Of a stretch of DNA of 64,000 nucleotides, positions 7,672 to 16,795 are shown piece by piece; the stretch's first letter is position 1; every line of letters starts with the position of its first letter. The stretch spans positions 340,043-404,042 of the forward strand of contig NZ_PYAL01000009.1 of the NCBI RefSeq assembly GCF_004121055.1, in the 5' to 3' direction. This DNA is from Achromobacter aloeverae (lineage in GTDB: Bacteria > Pseudomonadota > Gammaproteobacteria > Burkholderiales > Burkholderiaceae_B). The notes under the pieces were generated by a model. The model searched no databases and was not told where the DNA came from. It saw only the letters and a program-made list of their open reading frames with translations. The position numbers and the translations under genes were made by a program.

Positions 7672-9447
7672 CTACAGGACATCCCCCGCGTAGTCGGCCA
7701 GGCGCGAACGTTCGCCGCGTTGCAGGGTGACGTGCCCCGAATGCGGCCAGCCCTTGAAGCGGTCGACCACGTAGGTCAGGCCCGAACTGCCCTCGGTCAG
7801 GTAGGGCGTATCGATCTGGGCGATGTTGCCCAGGCAGATCACCTTGGTGCCGGGGCCCGCGCGGGTGACCAGCGTCTTCATCTGCTTGGGCGTCAGGTTC
7901 TGCGCCTCGTCGATGATGAGGTACTTGTTCAGGAAGGTGCGGCCGCGCATGAAGTTCAGCGACTTGACCTTGATGCGCGAACGGATCAGGTCCATGGTGG
8001 CGGCGCGGCCCCAGTCGTTGTTGCCCTCGCCGTCCCCCATGTTCAGCACGTCCAGGTTGTCCTCCAGCGCGCCCATCCAGGGCAGCATCTTCTCCTCTTC
8101 CGTGCCCGGCAGGAAACCGATGTCCTCGCCCACCGGCACGGTGACGCGGGTCATGATGATTTCCGTGTAGCGCTTGGTTTCCAGCACCTGCGTCAGGCCG
8201 GCCGCCAGGGCCAGCAAGGTCTTGCCGGTGCCGGCCTGGCCCAGCAGGGAGATGAAATCGATCTCCGGGTTCATCAGCAGGTTGAGGGCGAAGTTCTGCT
8301 CGCGGTTGCGCGCGGTGATGCCCCAGACGTTGTTCTTGCCGTGGGTATAGTCGCGCAGCGTCGCCAGCACCGCCGTCTTGCCGTTGACCTCGCGCACTTG
8401 CGCGTACAGCGGCATCTGCCCTTCGAAGTAGACGAACTGGTTGACCACGAACTGGGCGCACAGGGGCCCATGGACCCGGTAGAAGGTGGTGCCGCCTTGC
8501 TGCCACGACTCGACGTCCTTGCCGTGCTTGTTCCAGAAGTCCTCCGGCAGCTGCATGACCCCCGTGTACAGCAGGTCGGAATCCTCCAGGACATGGTCGT
8601 TGAAGTAGTCTTCCGCGGCCATGCCCAGGGCGCGCGCCTTCAGGCGCATGTTGATGTCCTTGGACACCAGCACCACCTCGCGCCCGGTGTATTTCTCCTG
8701 CAAGGCGCGAACCACGCCCAGGATCTGGTTGTCGGCCTTGCCCATGGGCAGGTCGGACGGCAGGGTGCTGTGGATGGCGGTGGTCTGGAACAGCAGGCGC
8801 CCGCTGGCGTCCTTGTTGCCCAGCGCGTTCAGCGGCAGGCCCAGGTCCAGCTGGCCGGCCTCGGCCACCAACTGGTCCAGCGAGCGGCTGACCTGGCGCG
8901 CGTTGCGGGCCACTTCCGACATGCCCTTCTTCTGGTGGTCCAGCTCTTCCAGCGTCATCATCGGCAGGAAGATGTCGTGCTCCTCGAAGCGGAAGATCGA
9001 GGTGGGGTCGTGCAGCAGCACGTTGGTGTCCAGCACGAACAGCTTGCGCGATGCGCTGTCGGCGCGCGTGCGCGACTTGCGTTCGTTCCTGGCGGTCGCC
9101 TTGGAGATCGGCGTCGGCACGGCGGCCGGCGCGGCGGCGGGCACGGCAACCGGGGCGGCGTCGGCGATGACATTGGCCGGCTTGCGCGCGGCGGTCTTGC
9201 GCGCCGGGGGCTGCTGCTTGGCGGGAGCGGCGTCGCCGCGGGCTTCGGCGGGGGCGTCGGCTCGGGCTTCGGGATGCTTCTCGGGGCGATGGGCGGGGCG
9301 GGCAGGCGCGATGCCCGCCAACTCCGGCTGGAGGGCGACGGATTCGACGGCGGCGGGCTTGGCCGCGGGTGTTGCCGGACGGGCGGTTTCGCCCGTGGGG
9401 AAGGTCAGGATAGCGGCGGGGCGGGTGGGCAACTTCGGAAGCGGCAT
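7672..9447 (-). CDS. PhoH family protein with N-terminal PIN domain (YlaK/PhoH2 type)
   Basis: A 591-residue fusion. Residues 1-134 are a low-complexity Ala/Pro/Lys/Arg stretch. A PIN nuclease domain begins near 135 (KLFVLDTNVLLHDP, with the metal-binding Asp140; EELDHQKKG further on). The C-terminal PhoH ATPase domain carries Walker A GQAGTGKT near residue 404 and Walker B as IIDEAQN, followed by LTPKQMKTLVTRAGPGTKVICLGN. PIN-PhoH proteins act on RNA (helicase and RNase activity in the mycobacterial member), but the role here is not settled. The start at 9447 is preceded by AGGAGA with 9-nt spacing. It is likely co-transcribed with bcp upstream (55-bp gap) and pdxA downstream. The long disordered head is unusual in length. 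Confidence 0.92.
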   Translation of the reverse strand: MPLPKLPTRPAAILTFPTGETARPATPAAKPAAVESVALQPELAGIAPARPAHRPEKHPEARADAPAEARGDAAPAKQQPPARKTAARKPANVIADAAPVAVPAAAPAAVPTPISKATARNERKSRTRADSASRKLFVLDTNVLLHDPTSIFRFEEHDIFLPMMTLEELDHQKKGMSEVARNARQVSRSLDQLVAEAGQLDLGLPLNALGNKDASGRLLFQTTAIHSTLPSDLPMGKADNQILGVVRALQEKYTGREVVLVSKDINMRLKARALGMAAEDYFNDHVLEDSDLLYTGVMQLPEDFWNKHGKDVESWQQGGTTFYRVHGPLCAQFVVNQFVYFEGQMPLYAQVREVNGKTAVLATLRDYTHGKNNVWGITARNREQNFALNLLMNPEIDFISLLGQAGTGKTLLALAAGLTQVLETKRYTEIIMTRVTVPVGEDIGFLPGTEEEKMLPWMGALEDNLDVLNMGDGEGNNDWGRAATMDLIRSRIKVKSLNFMRGRTFLNKYLIIDEAQNLTPKQMKTLVTRAGPGTKVICLGNIAQIDTPYLTEGSSGLTYVVDRFKGWPHSGHVTLQRGERSRLADYAGDVL

Positions 9448-9502
9448 GAGCGTCACTCTCCTGTGGGTAGCCGGCGGCGCCGTGAAGCGCGCCGGCAACA
9501 AA

Positions 9503-9967
9503 TCAACCAATACTCTTGGCGGCCTGCAGGACTTCCTTGGCATGGCCCGGCACTTTCACGCCACGCCATTCCTGGACCAGCAAACCATAGGCATCGATGA
9601 GAAAAGTGCTGCGTTCGATGCCGCGCACCTGTTTGCCATACATGTTTTTCTGCTTGATGACGTCGTACAGAGTGCAGACGGTTTCGTCGGCGTCGGTGAT
9701 GAGCGGGAAGGGCAGGTCGTACTTGCAGCGGAAGTTCTCGTGCGATTTCAGCGAGTCGCGCGAAATGCCCACCACGACGCAGCTGGCCGCCAGGAAGTCG
9801 GCGTGCATGTCGCGGAAATCCTGGCTTTCCGTCGTGCACCCCGGCGTGTTGTCCTTGGGGTAGAAATAGAGGACCACGGCGCGTCCGCGGCACTGTTCGA
9901 GGCTGATGGGGCCTATCGTGCTGTCGGCGGTGAAAAGCGGTGCGGGCTTGCCGATGATGGGTTTCAT
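9503..9967 (-). CDS. bcp: Thioredoxin-dependent peroxiredoxin Bcp
   Basis: A 154-residue peroxiredoxin of the Bcp/PrxQ class, which reduces hydrogen peroxide and organic peroxides with thioredoxin. The active-site block YFYPKDNTPGCTTE holds the peroxidatic cysteine near residue 43. There is no cysteine 5 residues later, so the two-cysteine PrxQ disulfide is not available in that form. RSTFLID and the C-terminal VPGHAKEVLQ are typical. Its ATG overlaps by one base the TGA of the upstream gene (TGATG), so the two are translationally coupled. The PhoH-type gene follows after 55 bp. Confidence 0.93.
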   Translation of the reverse strand: MKPIIGKPAPLFTADSTIGPISLEQCRGRAVVLYFYPKDNTPGCTTESQDFRDMHADFLAASCVVVGISRDSLKSHENFRCKYDLPFPLITDADETVCTLYDVIKQKNMYGKQVRGIERSTFLIDAYGLLVQEWRGVKVPGHAKEVLQAAKSIG

Positions 9968-10425
9968 CAGGTCGGTTCTCCTTGGGGAATCAGGGCGACG
10001 ACCACGCGCCGGCCTTCTGACATCAGGATGTTGTAAGTTCGGGCGGCTGCCTGGGTGTCCATGACCTCGATGCCGATCCCCGACGTCAGCAGCGGCTGCA
10101 GCACCTCGGGCCGCAGGAAGCGCTGGCGCGCGCCCGTGCCGATGAGCAGTACCTCGGGGGCGCCGGGGGGCAGGGGCGCGGGGGCGCCCTCGGCCTCGTC
10201 CAGGAAGGCAAGGGGGTCGCGCGGCGTTTCCGGCAATCCGGCCGCCTGGCGCAAGAGTTGGGGGGTGATCTGGTCTGGCGCCTGGACCGGCCAGTGGGAG
10301 ACCGGGCCTTCGGGGCCGAAGGCGACCGCGTGGGAAAAGCGTACCTGGTTGACTTCGATATAGCCGTCGCCATAGGCGGTGACGGTATTCAAGGCAGCCG
10401 ACGCAGGATCAGTATGCAGCTTCAA
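9967..10425 (-). CDS. Mth938-like domain protein (DUF498)
   Basis: A 152-residue protein with an Mth938-like domain (DUF498, related to NDUFAF3). Marks are LNTVTAYGDGYIEVNQVRFSHAV near the N-terminus, APEVLLIGTGARQRFLRPEV in the middle and GIGIEVMDTQAAARTYNILMSEGRRVVVALIP at the end. A TTG start at 10425 is chosen because it yields the family start MKLHTD and has GGAG 7 nt upstream; no ATG fits. Its stop overlaps the bcp start by one base. The molecular role is unknown in bacteria; the mitochondrial relative helps assemble complex I. Confidence 0.85.
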   Translation of the reverse strand: MKLHTDPASAALNTVTAYGDGYIEVNQVRFSHAVAFGPEGPVSHWPVQAPDQITPQLLRQAAGLPETPRDPLAFLDEAEGAPAPLPPGAPEVLLIGTGARQRFLRPEVLQPLLTSGIGIEVMDTQAAARTYNILMSEGRRVVVALIPQGEPT

Positions 10426-10607
10426 TAAATGGCTCCGGCTTGTTGGGTGGATGATAGCGCATCGGGATGCCCGCATGTTGCGCGGGATCGACAGGGGAAA
10501 GCACGGGGGAAGGATCCCATTTCACCCAATTTGCCCCGGTGGCCGCGTTAGGCTAGATTATCGGGTTCCGCCCTGTCCCCCTCTCCCCCGCCCCAAGGAT
10601 TTACGTC

Positions 10608-11795
10608 ATGAGGAAGTTCTCGCGCATCGAGCGCCTGCCGCCCTACGTATTCAACATTACGGGCGAGCTGAAGATGGCGGCGCGGCGCAGGGGCGAGGAC
10701 ATCATCGACATGTCCATGGGCAACCCGGACGGCGCCACGCCCGCCCATATCGTCGACAAGCTGGTCGAGGCCGCCACCCGGCCCGACACCCATGGCTACT
10801 CGGTGTCCAAGGGGATCCCGCGCCTGCGCAAGGCCATCTCGACCTGGTACCAGCGCCGCTACGCGGTGGACATCGATCCCGACACCGAAGCCATCGTCAC
10901 CATCGGGTCCAAGGAAGGCCTTGCGCACCTGATGCTGGCCACGCTGGACCAGGGCGACACCGTGCTGGTGCCCAATCCCAGCTATCCCATCCACATCTAT
11001 GGCGCGGTGATCGCCGGCGCCAATATCCGCTCGGTGCGCATGACCCCGGGCGTGGACTTCTTCGAGGAACTGGAGCGCGCCGTGCGCGAATCCATACCCA
11101 AACCGAAGATGATGGTGCTGGGCTTTCCCAGCAATCCCACCGCGCAGTGCGTGGACCTGTCCTTCTTCGAGCGGGTGGTGGCGCTGGCCAGGGAGCACGA
11201 CATCCTGGTGGTGCACGACCTGGCCTATGCCGACATCTGCTTCGACGGCTACGTGGCGCCGTCCATCATGCAGGTGCCGGGCGCGCGCGACGTGGCGGTC
11301 GAATTCTTCACCATGAGCAAGAGCTACAACATGGCCGGCTGGCGCATCGGCTTCATGGTGGGCAACCGGGAACTGGTGCATGCGCTGGCGCGCATCAAGA
11401 GCTATCACGACTACGGCACGTTCACGCCCATCCAGGTGGCCTCCATCGCCGCGCTGGAAGGGCCGCAGGATTGCGTCGACGCGGTGGTCGAGCAGTATCG
11501 CAGCCGTCGCGACGTGCTGGCCCGCGGCCTGCACGAAGCCGGCTGGGACGTGGAAGTCCCCAAGGCCTCCATGTATATATGGGCACGGATTCCCGAGCCC
11601 TATCGGGCCATGGGCTCGCTGGAATTCTCCAAGCGGGTGCTGGCCGACGCCAAGGTGGCGGTTTCGCCTGGCATAGGTTTCGGCGAATACGGCGACGAGT
11701 ATGTCCGTTTCGCCCTGATCGAAAACGAGCAACGCACGCGTCAGGCCGTGCGCGGCATTAAGGAAATGTTCCGCAAGGACGGATTGCTGAAATGA
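10608..11795 (+). CDS. alaC: Alanine-synthesising aminotransferase (AlaC type)
   Basis: A 395-residue class I/II aminotransferase that uses pyridoxal phosphate (PLP). The sequence follows Ala[16 protein letters not shown] start, [37 protein letters not shown], and [18 protein letters not shown] with the PLP lysine at residue 238. AlaC moves an amino group from glutamate to pyruvate to give alanine. Its TGA overlaps the ATG of hom by 4 nt. The link to hom and thrC is common in betaproteobacteria and suggests joint control of the aspartate-derived pathway. The run CCCC...CCCCAAGGA before the start gives a weak ribosome site (AAGGA, 605-600 relative bases just upstream). Confidence 0.92.
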   Translation: MRKFSRIERLPPYVFNITGELKMAARRRGEDIIDMSMGNPDGATPAHIVDKLVEAATRPDTHGYSVSKGIPRLRKAISTWYQRRYAVDIDPDTEAIVTIGSKEGLAHLMLATLDQGDTVLVPNPSYPIHIYGAVIAGANIRSVRMTPGVDFFEELERAVRESIPKPKMMVLGFPSNPTAQCVDLSFFERVVALAREHDILVVHDLAYADICFDGYVAPSIMQVPGARDVAVEFFTMSKSYNMAGWRIGFMVGNRELVHALARIKSYHDYGTFTPIQVASIAALEGPQDCVDAVVEQYRSRRDVLARGLHEAGWDVEVPKASMYIWARIPEPYRAMGSLEFSKRVLADAKVAVSPGIGFGEYGDEYVRFALIENEQRTRQAVRGIKEMFRKDGLLK

Positions 11796-13096
11796 ATCCC
11801 ATGAAGGTAGGCCTGCTGGGCCTTGGCGTGGTGGGTGGCGGTACCTGGACGGTGCTGTCGCGCAACGCGGAAGAAATCGCGCGCCGCGCGGGTCGGCGCA
11901 TCGAAGTCACGCATATCGCCGTGCGCGATACCCTCAAGGCGGCCAGCCGCGTGGGCGGCGGCGCGACGATTACCACCAATCCCCACGACGTGGTGCGGGA
12001 TCCCAGCATCGATATCGTGGTCGAGCTGATCGGCGGCGATACGCTGGCGCGCGAACTGGTCCTGGAGGCCATCGCGCAGGGCAAGCACGTGGTCACCGCC
12101 AACAAGGCGCTGCTGGCCAAGCACGGCAACGAAATCTTCGCCGCCGCGTCCGCGCGCGGCGTGATGGTGGCCTTCGAGGCCGCCGTGGCCGGCGGCATTC
12201 CCATCATCAAGGCCATGCGCGAGGGCCTGACCGCCAACCGCATCCAGTGGGTGGCCGGCATCATCAACGGCACCACCAATTTCATCCTGTCGGAAATGCG
12301 CAGCCGCGGGCTGGCTTTCGCCGAGGTGCTGGCCGAGGCGCAGCGCCTGGGCTATGCCGAGGCCGATCCCACGTTCGACGTCGAGGGCGTGGATGCCGCG
12401 CACAAGCTGACCCTGCTGGCCTCGCTGGCGTTCGGCGTGCCGGTGCAGTTCGACAAGGCCTACATCGAAGGCATCTCGCAGCTCGCGCAGGAAGACATCG
12501 CCCATGCCGAACGCCTGGGCTATCGCATCAAGCTGCTGGGCATCACCCGCCGCCGGCCCGAAGGTATCGAGCTGCGCGTGCATCCGGCGCTGGTGCCCAG
12601 CACGCGCCTGCTGGCCAATGTGGAAGGCCCGATGAACGCCGTGCTGGTGCGCGGCGACGCCGTCGGCCCCACGCTGTACTATGGCCAGGGCGCGGGCGAG
12701 GAGCCCACCGCGTCGGCCGTGGTGGCCGACCTGGTCGACGTGACCCGCCTGCACACCGCCGATCCGGGCAACCGCGTGCCGCACCTGGCCTTCCAGCCGG
12801 ACGCCATGTCGGACCTGCCCATCCTGCCGATCGAGAAAGTGTCGACCTCGTACTACCTGCGCCTGCGGGTGGACGACCAGCCGGGCGTGCTGGCCGATAT
12901 CGCCCGCATCCTGGCGGAGCGTTCGATCTCCATCGGGTCCATGATCCAGCAGCCTTCGAACATCGGCGGCGCCGACATCATCTTCCTCACGCACGAAGCG
13001 GTGGAAGGCGACGTCAACCAGGCCATCGCCCGTATCGAGTCCCTGGCTTTCGTGCGTTCCAAGGTGACGCGCATCCGCATGGAGACCCTGGCATGA
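11792..13096 (+). CDS. hom: Homoserine dehydrogenase
   Basis: A 434-residue NAD(P)-dependent enzyme that reduces aspartate semialdehyde to homoserine, the branch point to threonine and methionine. The N-terminal nucleotide-binding loop is [12 protein letters not shown]. The catalytic region has [30 protein letters not shown] and [14 protein letters not shown], and substrate residues follow in [16 protein letters not shown]. From about residue 352 an ACT domain ([23 protein letters not shown]) offers threonine feedback control, as in the family. It overlaps alaC by 4 nt upstream and thrC by 4 nt downstream (both ATGA), so translation is coupled across the three. Confidence 0.97.
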   Translation: MNPMKVGLLGLGVVGGGTWTVLSRNAEEIARRAGRRIEVTHIAVRDTLKAASRVGGGATITTNPHDVVRDPSIDIVVELIGGDTLARELVLEAIAQGKHVVTANKALLAKHGNEIFAAASARGVMVAFEAAVAGGIPIIKAMREGLTANRIQWVAGIINGTTNFILSEMRSRGLAFAEVLAEAQRLGYAEADPTFDVEGVDAAHKLTLLASLAFGVPVQFDKAYIEGISQLAQEDIAHAERLGYRIKLLGITRRRPEGIELRVHPALVPSTRLLANVEGPMNAVLVRGDAVGPTLYYGQGAGEEPTASAVVADLVDVTRLHTADPGNRVPHLAFQPDAMSDLPILPIEKVSTSYYLRLRVDDQPGVLADIARILAERSISIGSMIQQPSNIGGADIIFLTHEAVEGDVNQAIARIESLAFVRSKVTRIRMETLA

Positions 13097-14502
13097 ACTA
13101 CGTATCCACCCGCGGCGGCATGGCGCCGCTGCCTTTCTCCGACATCCTGCTCGAAGGCCTGGCGCCGGACGGCGGCCTGGCGGTGCCCCAGACGCTGCCC
13201 AAGCTGACCGCCGCGCAACTGGAAGGCTGGCGCGCGCTGTCCTATGCCGACCTGGCATTCGAGGTGCTGTCGCTGTTCATCACCGACATTCCCGCCGACG
13301 ACCTGCGCCGCCTGACGCGCGCCGCGTACACGGCCCGGATCTTCGGCAGCGAGGACATCGTGCCGCTGCGCCCGCTGGACGGCAAGCTGAGCCTGCTGGG
13401 CCTGTCGGAAGGCCCGACGCTGGCGTTCAAGGACATGGCCATGCAGTTCCTGGGCCAGGCTTTCGAGTACGTGCTGGCCAAGCGGGGCACCACGCTCAAC
13501 ATCCTGGGCGCGACCTCCGGCGATACGGGTTCGGCGGCGGAATACGCGCTGCGCGGCAAGAAGGGCGTGTCGGTCTTCATGCTTTCGCCGCATGGCCGCA
13601 TGAGCGCCTTCCAGCGCGCGCAGATGTATTCGCTGCAGGACCCCAACATCCATAACATCGCCGTGCGCGGCGTGTTCGACGACTGCCAGGATATCGTCAA
13701 GGCCCTGGCCGGCGACCTGGAATTCAAGTCGGCCTGCCATCTGGGCGCGGTCAACTCGATCAACTGGGGGCGTATCGCCGCCCAGATCGTGTACTACGTG
13801 CATGGCTGGCTGCGCGCCACCACCAAGGCTGGCGAGCAGGTGTCGTTCGCGGTGCCGTCGGGCAACTTCGGCAACATCCTGGCCGGCCACATCGCGCGGC
13901 GCATGGGCCTGCCCATCCGCCGCCTGGTGCTGGCGACCAACGAGAACAACGTGCTGGAAGAGTTCTTCCGCACCGGCATCTATCGTCCGCGTTCGGCGCA
14001 GCAGACCCACGCCACGTCCAGTCCGTCGATGGATATCTCGCGCGCGTCGAATTTCGAGCGCTTCATCTTCGACCTGGTCGATGCCGACGGCGCCCGCGTC
14101 AAGGCCTTGTGGGGTCAGCTGGCGCAGGACGGCTATTTCGACCTCTCGTCCCATCTGGGCGAGTTCGGCGGCAAGTACGGTTTCGTGGCCGGCGCCAGCT
14201 CTCACGCCGACCGCCTGTCGACCATACGCGCGACCTATGATGCCTGCGGCGTGCTGATCGACCCCCATACCGCCGACGGCGTGAAGGTGGCGCGCGCATT
14301 TGTCGAGCCGGGCGTCCCCATGCTGGTGCTGGAGACGGCCTTGCCGGCCAAGTTCTCGGAGACCATCGAGGCCGCCCTGGGCCGCCCGGCCCCGCCGCCG
14401 GCCGCGCTGGCGGGCCTGGAGTCGCTGCCGCAGCGGGTCGAGGTGATGGACAACGACGTGGAAGCGGTGCGGCGCTACGTGCGGGAGCACGCGGCGCTGT
14501 AA
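13093..14502 (+). CDS. thrC: Threonine synthase
   Basis: A 469-residue PLP enzyme that converts O-phosphohomoserine to threonine. The long proteobacterial form is clear: MNYVSTRGG start, FSDILLEGLAPDGGLAVP, PTLAFKDMAMQFLGQ with the PLP lysine at residue 113, LGATSGDTGSAAEYALRGK, and a glycine-rich phosphate loop SFAVPSGNFGNILAGH. The start at 13093 overlaps hom (ATGA). A strong intrinsic terminator follows 22 nt after the stop and closes the alaC-hom-thrC operon. Confidence 0.97.
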   Translation: MNYVSTRGGMAPLPFSDILLEGLAPDGGLAVPQTLPKLTAAQLEGWRALSYADLAFEVLSLFITDIPADDLRRLTRAAYTARIFGSEDIVPLRPLDGKLSLLGLSEGPTLAFKDMAMQFLGQAFEYVLAKRGTTLNILGATSGDTGSAAEYALRGKKGVSVFMLSPHGRMSAFQRAQMYSLQDPNIHNIAVRGVFDDCQDIVKALAGDLEFKSACHLGAVNSINWGRIAAQIVYYVHGWLRATTKAGEQVSFAVPSGNFGNILAGHIARRMGLPIRRLVLATNENNVLEEFFRTGIYRPRSAQQTHATSSPSMDISRASNFERFIFDLVDADGARVKALWGQLAQDGYFDLSSHLGEFGGKYGFVAGASSHADRLSTIRATYDACGVLIDPHTADGVKVARAFVEPGVPMLVLETALPAKFSETIEAALGRPAPPPAALAGLESLPQRVEVMDNDVEAVRRYVREHAAL

Positions 14503-14524
14503 GGGCGCCTCGTCCCGTGTCGGT

Positions 14525-14557
14525 AGGGAGCCCAGTTCACGCCGAGGCTCCCTTTTT
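14525..14557 (+). terminator. Intrinsic terminator after thrC
   Basis: An 8-bp perfect stem, AGGGAGCC (14525-14532) with GGCTCCCT (14546-14553), and a 13-nt loop, is followed directly by a run of T to 14557. It is a textbook rho-independent terminator for the alaC-hom-thrC operon. Confidence 0.9.
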
Positions 14558-14694
14558 CGTTTCGCGCGTTCCTGTCGTGGAGCGCGTGGAGAATGTGTGA
14601 ATACGTGGCGTGGGCGTCGCGCGCGTCCACCTACGCGTTGACGCGCGCCGGGGGCTGGCGATAATGAGGCCTTTGCGCTCGACAAAGGAACGGC

Positions 14695-15084
14695 ATGCCG
14701 TCGATGTTATCGCCCATCAGTTTTGTCGCCATCGGCCTGGGCGCCGCGCTGGGCGCGTGGTTGCGCTGGGGCCTGGGGCTTGCGTTCAACCGTCACGAGG
14801 CACTGCCTTGGGGTACGCTGGCCGCCAATCTCGGCGGCGGCTACCTGATCGGCGTCATGGTGGCCCTGGTGGCCGCGCATCCCGAATGGCCGGCCTGGAT
14901 ACGGCTGGCCTGCATCACGGGCTTCCTGGGCGGCCTGACCACCTTTTCGACATTTTCGGCGGAAACCGTGGGCATGCTGGAGCGCGGCGAATACGGCGGC
15001 GCCGTGCTGTATGCCGGCGTCAGCCTGGCCGGGTCGCTGCTGCTGACGGCAGCGGGCCTGTTCACCGTGAGGGCCCTGGCCTGA
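14695..15084 (+). CDS. crcB: Fluoride ion channel CrcB/Fluc
   Basis: A 129-residue membrane protein with four hydrophobic segments, the full length for CrcB. It exports fluoride as a dual-topology dimer. Key stretches are GAALGAWLRWGLG near the start, GTLAANLGGGYLIGVM with the conserved asparagine, and GFLGGLTTFSTFSAE, the conserved TFSTF pore motif. The start at 14695 has AAGGA with 5-nt spacing. GATAAT (14661-14666) is a candidate -10 box. The leader is too short and lacks the conserved core of a fluoride riboswitch. Confidence 0.95.
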   Translation: MPSMLSPISFVAIGLGAALGAWLRWGLGLAFNRHEALPWGTLAANLGGGYLIGVMVALVAAHPEWPAWIRLACITGFLGGLTTFSTFSAETVGMLERGEYGGAVLYAGVSLAGSLLLTAAGLFTVRALA

Positions 15085-15112
15085 ACCATGGGCTCCACTT
15101 CATCGGCGCCGC

Positions 15113-15130
15113 ATGGCCGGCGCCGGCCAT
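15113..15130. terminator. 18-bp palindrome between convergent crcB and hpnE
   Basis: ATGGCCGGC (15113-15121) and GCCGGCCAT (15122-15130) form a perfect palindrome in the 112-bp convergent gap. It could fold as a hairpin in either transcript and serve as a two-way 3' end, but it lacks T-runs. Confidence 0.4.
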
Positions 15131-15196
15131 CGAGGGCAAGCCTTCAAGCACAGCGTTGCAACGACATCCCGGCAGCGTAGGGGGGCGTATGCGCGA

Positions 15197-16795
15197 CTAT
15201 CGGCTTGCGGCGATCAAGGCCGCCGCGCGTTGCCCGCTGCGCACGGCGCCTTCCAGTACGGCCGGGTAGCCGGTGTCGGTCCAATCGCCCGCCAGGCATA
15301 GCGTGGGCCAGGGCGTGGCGTTGCCTGGCCGCGCCAGGCCTGGCGTGGCCAGGAATGTCGCCCGCTTGTCGACCAGCAATTCCGCGTGCGCGATGGCCGG
15401 AAGGGGGGCAAGACCGCCCCGGGAGGCTTGTTCGCGGACTTGGTCGACCAGCGGCGCCACGCTGGCGTCGCGGCCATCCCGCGCAAGACGGTCGGCCAGC
15501 CGCGCCGCCGCGCTGACGACCACGGACAGTTCGCCGCGTGACGGTTCGCCCGCCAAGGCCGCGCGATCGAACAGCCATTGGCCATCGTGGCTGCGCGCCG
15601 GATCCTCGCGCAGCATCATCATGGGTAGCGGCAGTCGCCATGGCGCGGCCAGTCGCAGGTTCAACGTTGCGATAGGCGAGTATTCGAATCCGGCCAGGCG
15701 CGCGGCCAGGTCGCCGGATGTCCCGGTGGATGTGCCGCTGAATGTGCCGCTGAATGTGCTGCTGGAAAGCGGCCTTGTCGGCACAACTGCCGTCCTCGTC
15801 GCTTCGGCATGCAATGCCGCGCCTAGCAGCCGTGCCGCATTGGCCGGCGGGACGGCCAGGATGGCGGCGTCGTAGTGTTCGCCATCGAGACGTACGCCCT
15901 CGGCCGACGGCTCGACGGAGCGTACCGTCACGCCGTAGCGCATATCGCACAGTGCGGCGGCGGCATCGGGCCACAGGGCCGACAGGTCCGCGCGGGGCAG
16001 CAAGAGGTCCGAGGCGGCGCGGCTGCCGGCCAGGCTGTCGCGCAGGACATGGGCGAAGAGCTGGGCGTCGGCTTGCGTCGTGGGGGTGTTCAAGGCCGCG
16101 AGGCATAGCGGTTCCCAGAGCCATCGCACGGCGCTTTCGGGCTGGCCATGCCGGGCCAGCAAGGCGGCCACGGTGCCGCCGCTTGCATCGATAGCGCTGC
16201 CGCGTGCATCAACGCTGCCGCGCGGATCGACAGCGCCGCCGCCTGCATCGATAACGTTGCCGCGTGCGTCCCCATCGCTGTCACACACATTGCCCGGCGC
16301 AGTGCCCGCCGCGCCGTCGTCCGCCGCTTCCACGCGCCAGTCCGCCCGCTGCAAGGCCCGCATCAACCGCAAGGCGGCCATGCGCGCGGCGCCGTCCAGC
16401 CCGCGCGCCAGCAGCAGGGCCGCGGCCGCATGCAAGGGCGCCGGCAGGCGCGGCGCACGCAGCCGGAACGCGCCGTCCAGGCTGGCCAATGCCAGCGGCA
16501 GCCGCGCCAGCAGCCAAGCGGGATCGCGGCCCAGGCGCCGCATCAGGGCCAGCGTGTCCGTATAGGCGCCCAGCAGTATGTGCTGTCCGTTGTCCAGGGG
16601 CGCGGCGAAGTCCGTGTGCACGACCCGGCGCGCACGGCCGCCCGGCGTATGCCCCGCCTCGAATACGGTCACCGCATAACCGCGATCATGCAGGGCCACG
16701 GCGGCCGCCAGGCCTGCCCAGCCCGCTCCCACCACGGCAACGCGTGGCGAGGTGGAAGTGTCCATGCCCACGCCCCCGGCCGCGGCGGCCTTCAT
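15197..16795 (-). CDS. hpnE: Hydroxysqualene dehydroxylase HpnE
   Basis: A 532-residue FAD-dependent oxidoreductase, the last step from presqualene diphosphate to squalene in bacteria with HpnCDE. The N-terminal dinucleotide fold is clear (VAVVGAGWAGLAAAVALHDRG, then FEAGHTPGGRARR), as is the C-terminal FAD-contact region (CLAGDWTDTGYPAVLEGAVRSG). Family members are near 420-450 residues. The extra length comes largely from two repeat-coded inserts: a 34-residue run of five D-A-x-G-type heptads (DNA 16169-16270) and a Ser/Thr/Gly run with FSGT units (DNA 15719-15766). Both keep the frame and all core motifs remain, so the gene looks functional. The start at 16795 overlaps the hpnD stop by 4 nt. 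Confidence 0.9.
   Translation of the reverse strand: MKAAAAGGVGMDTSTSPRVAVVGAGWAGLAAAVALHDRGYAVTVFEAGHTPGGRARRVVHTDFAAPLDNGQHILLGAYTDTLALMRRLGRDPAWLLARLPLALASLDGAFRLRAPRLPAPLHAAAALLLARGLDGAARMAALRLMRALQRADWRVEAADDGAAGTAPGNVCDSDGDARGNVIDAGGGAVDPRGSVDARGSAIDASGGTVAALLARHGQPESAVRWLWEPLCLAALNTPTTQADAQLFAHVLRDSLAGSRAASDLLLPRADLSALWPDAAAALCDMRYGVTVRSVEPSAEGVRLDGEHYDAAILAVPPANAARLLGAALHAEATRTAVVPTRPLSSSTFSGTFSGTSTGTSGDLAARLAGFEYSPIATLNLRLAAPWRLPLPMMMLREDPARSHDGQWLFDRAALAGEPSRGELSVVVSAAARLADRLARDGRDASVAPLVDQVREQASRGGLAPLPAIAHAELLVDKRATFLATPGLARPGNATPWPTLCLAGDWTDTGYPAVLEGAVRSGQRAAALIAASR
15719..15766 (-). repeat. 12-nt tandem repeat inside hpnE
   Basis: Two identical units tgtgccgctgaa (15731-15742, 15743-15754) are flanked by diverged units at 15719-15730 and 15755-15766. 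On the coding strand they give Ser/Thr/Phe/Gly tetrads such as FSGT. The unit length is a multiple of three, so copy changes keep the frame. Confidence 0.8.
16169..16270 (-). repeat. About 21-nt tandem repeat inside hpnE
   Basis: Five degenerate units encode the heptads DARGNVI, DAGGGAV, DPRGSV (one residue short), DARGSAI and DASGGTV without a gap. They lie between the FAD fold and the substrate region of HpnE. Every unit is a multiple of three bases, so the frame is preserved. Confidence 0.85.

Noticed and set aside
5693..7693. Long plus-strand frame over lysR and pdxA
   Set aside because: Both minus-strand genes have clear family motifs; the plus frame has none.
14640..14694. Fluoride riboswitch ahead of crcB
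   Set aside because: The leader has a ggcgat-like start but lacks the conserved second half and pairing, and a -10 box lies within it.
15113..15130. Palindrome near crcB as an attachment site or insertion-sequence end
   Set aside because: It has no direct-repeat flanks or transposase nearby; a 3'-end hairpin is simpler.
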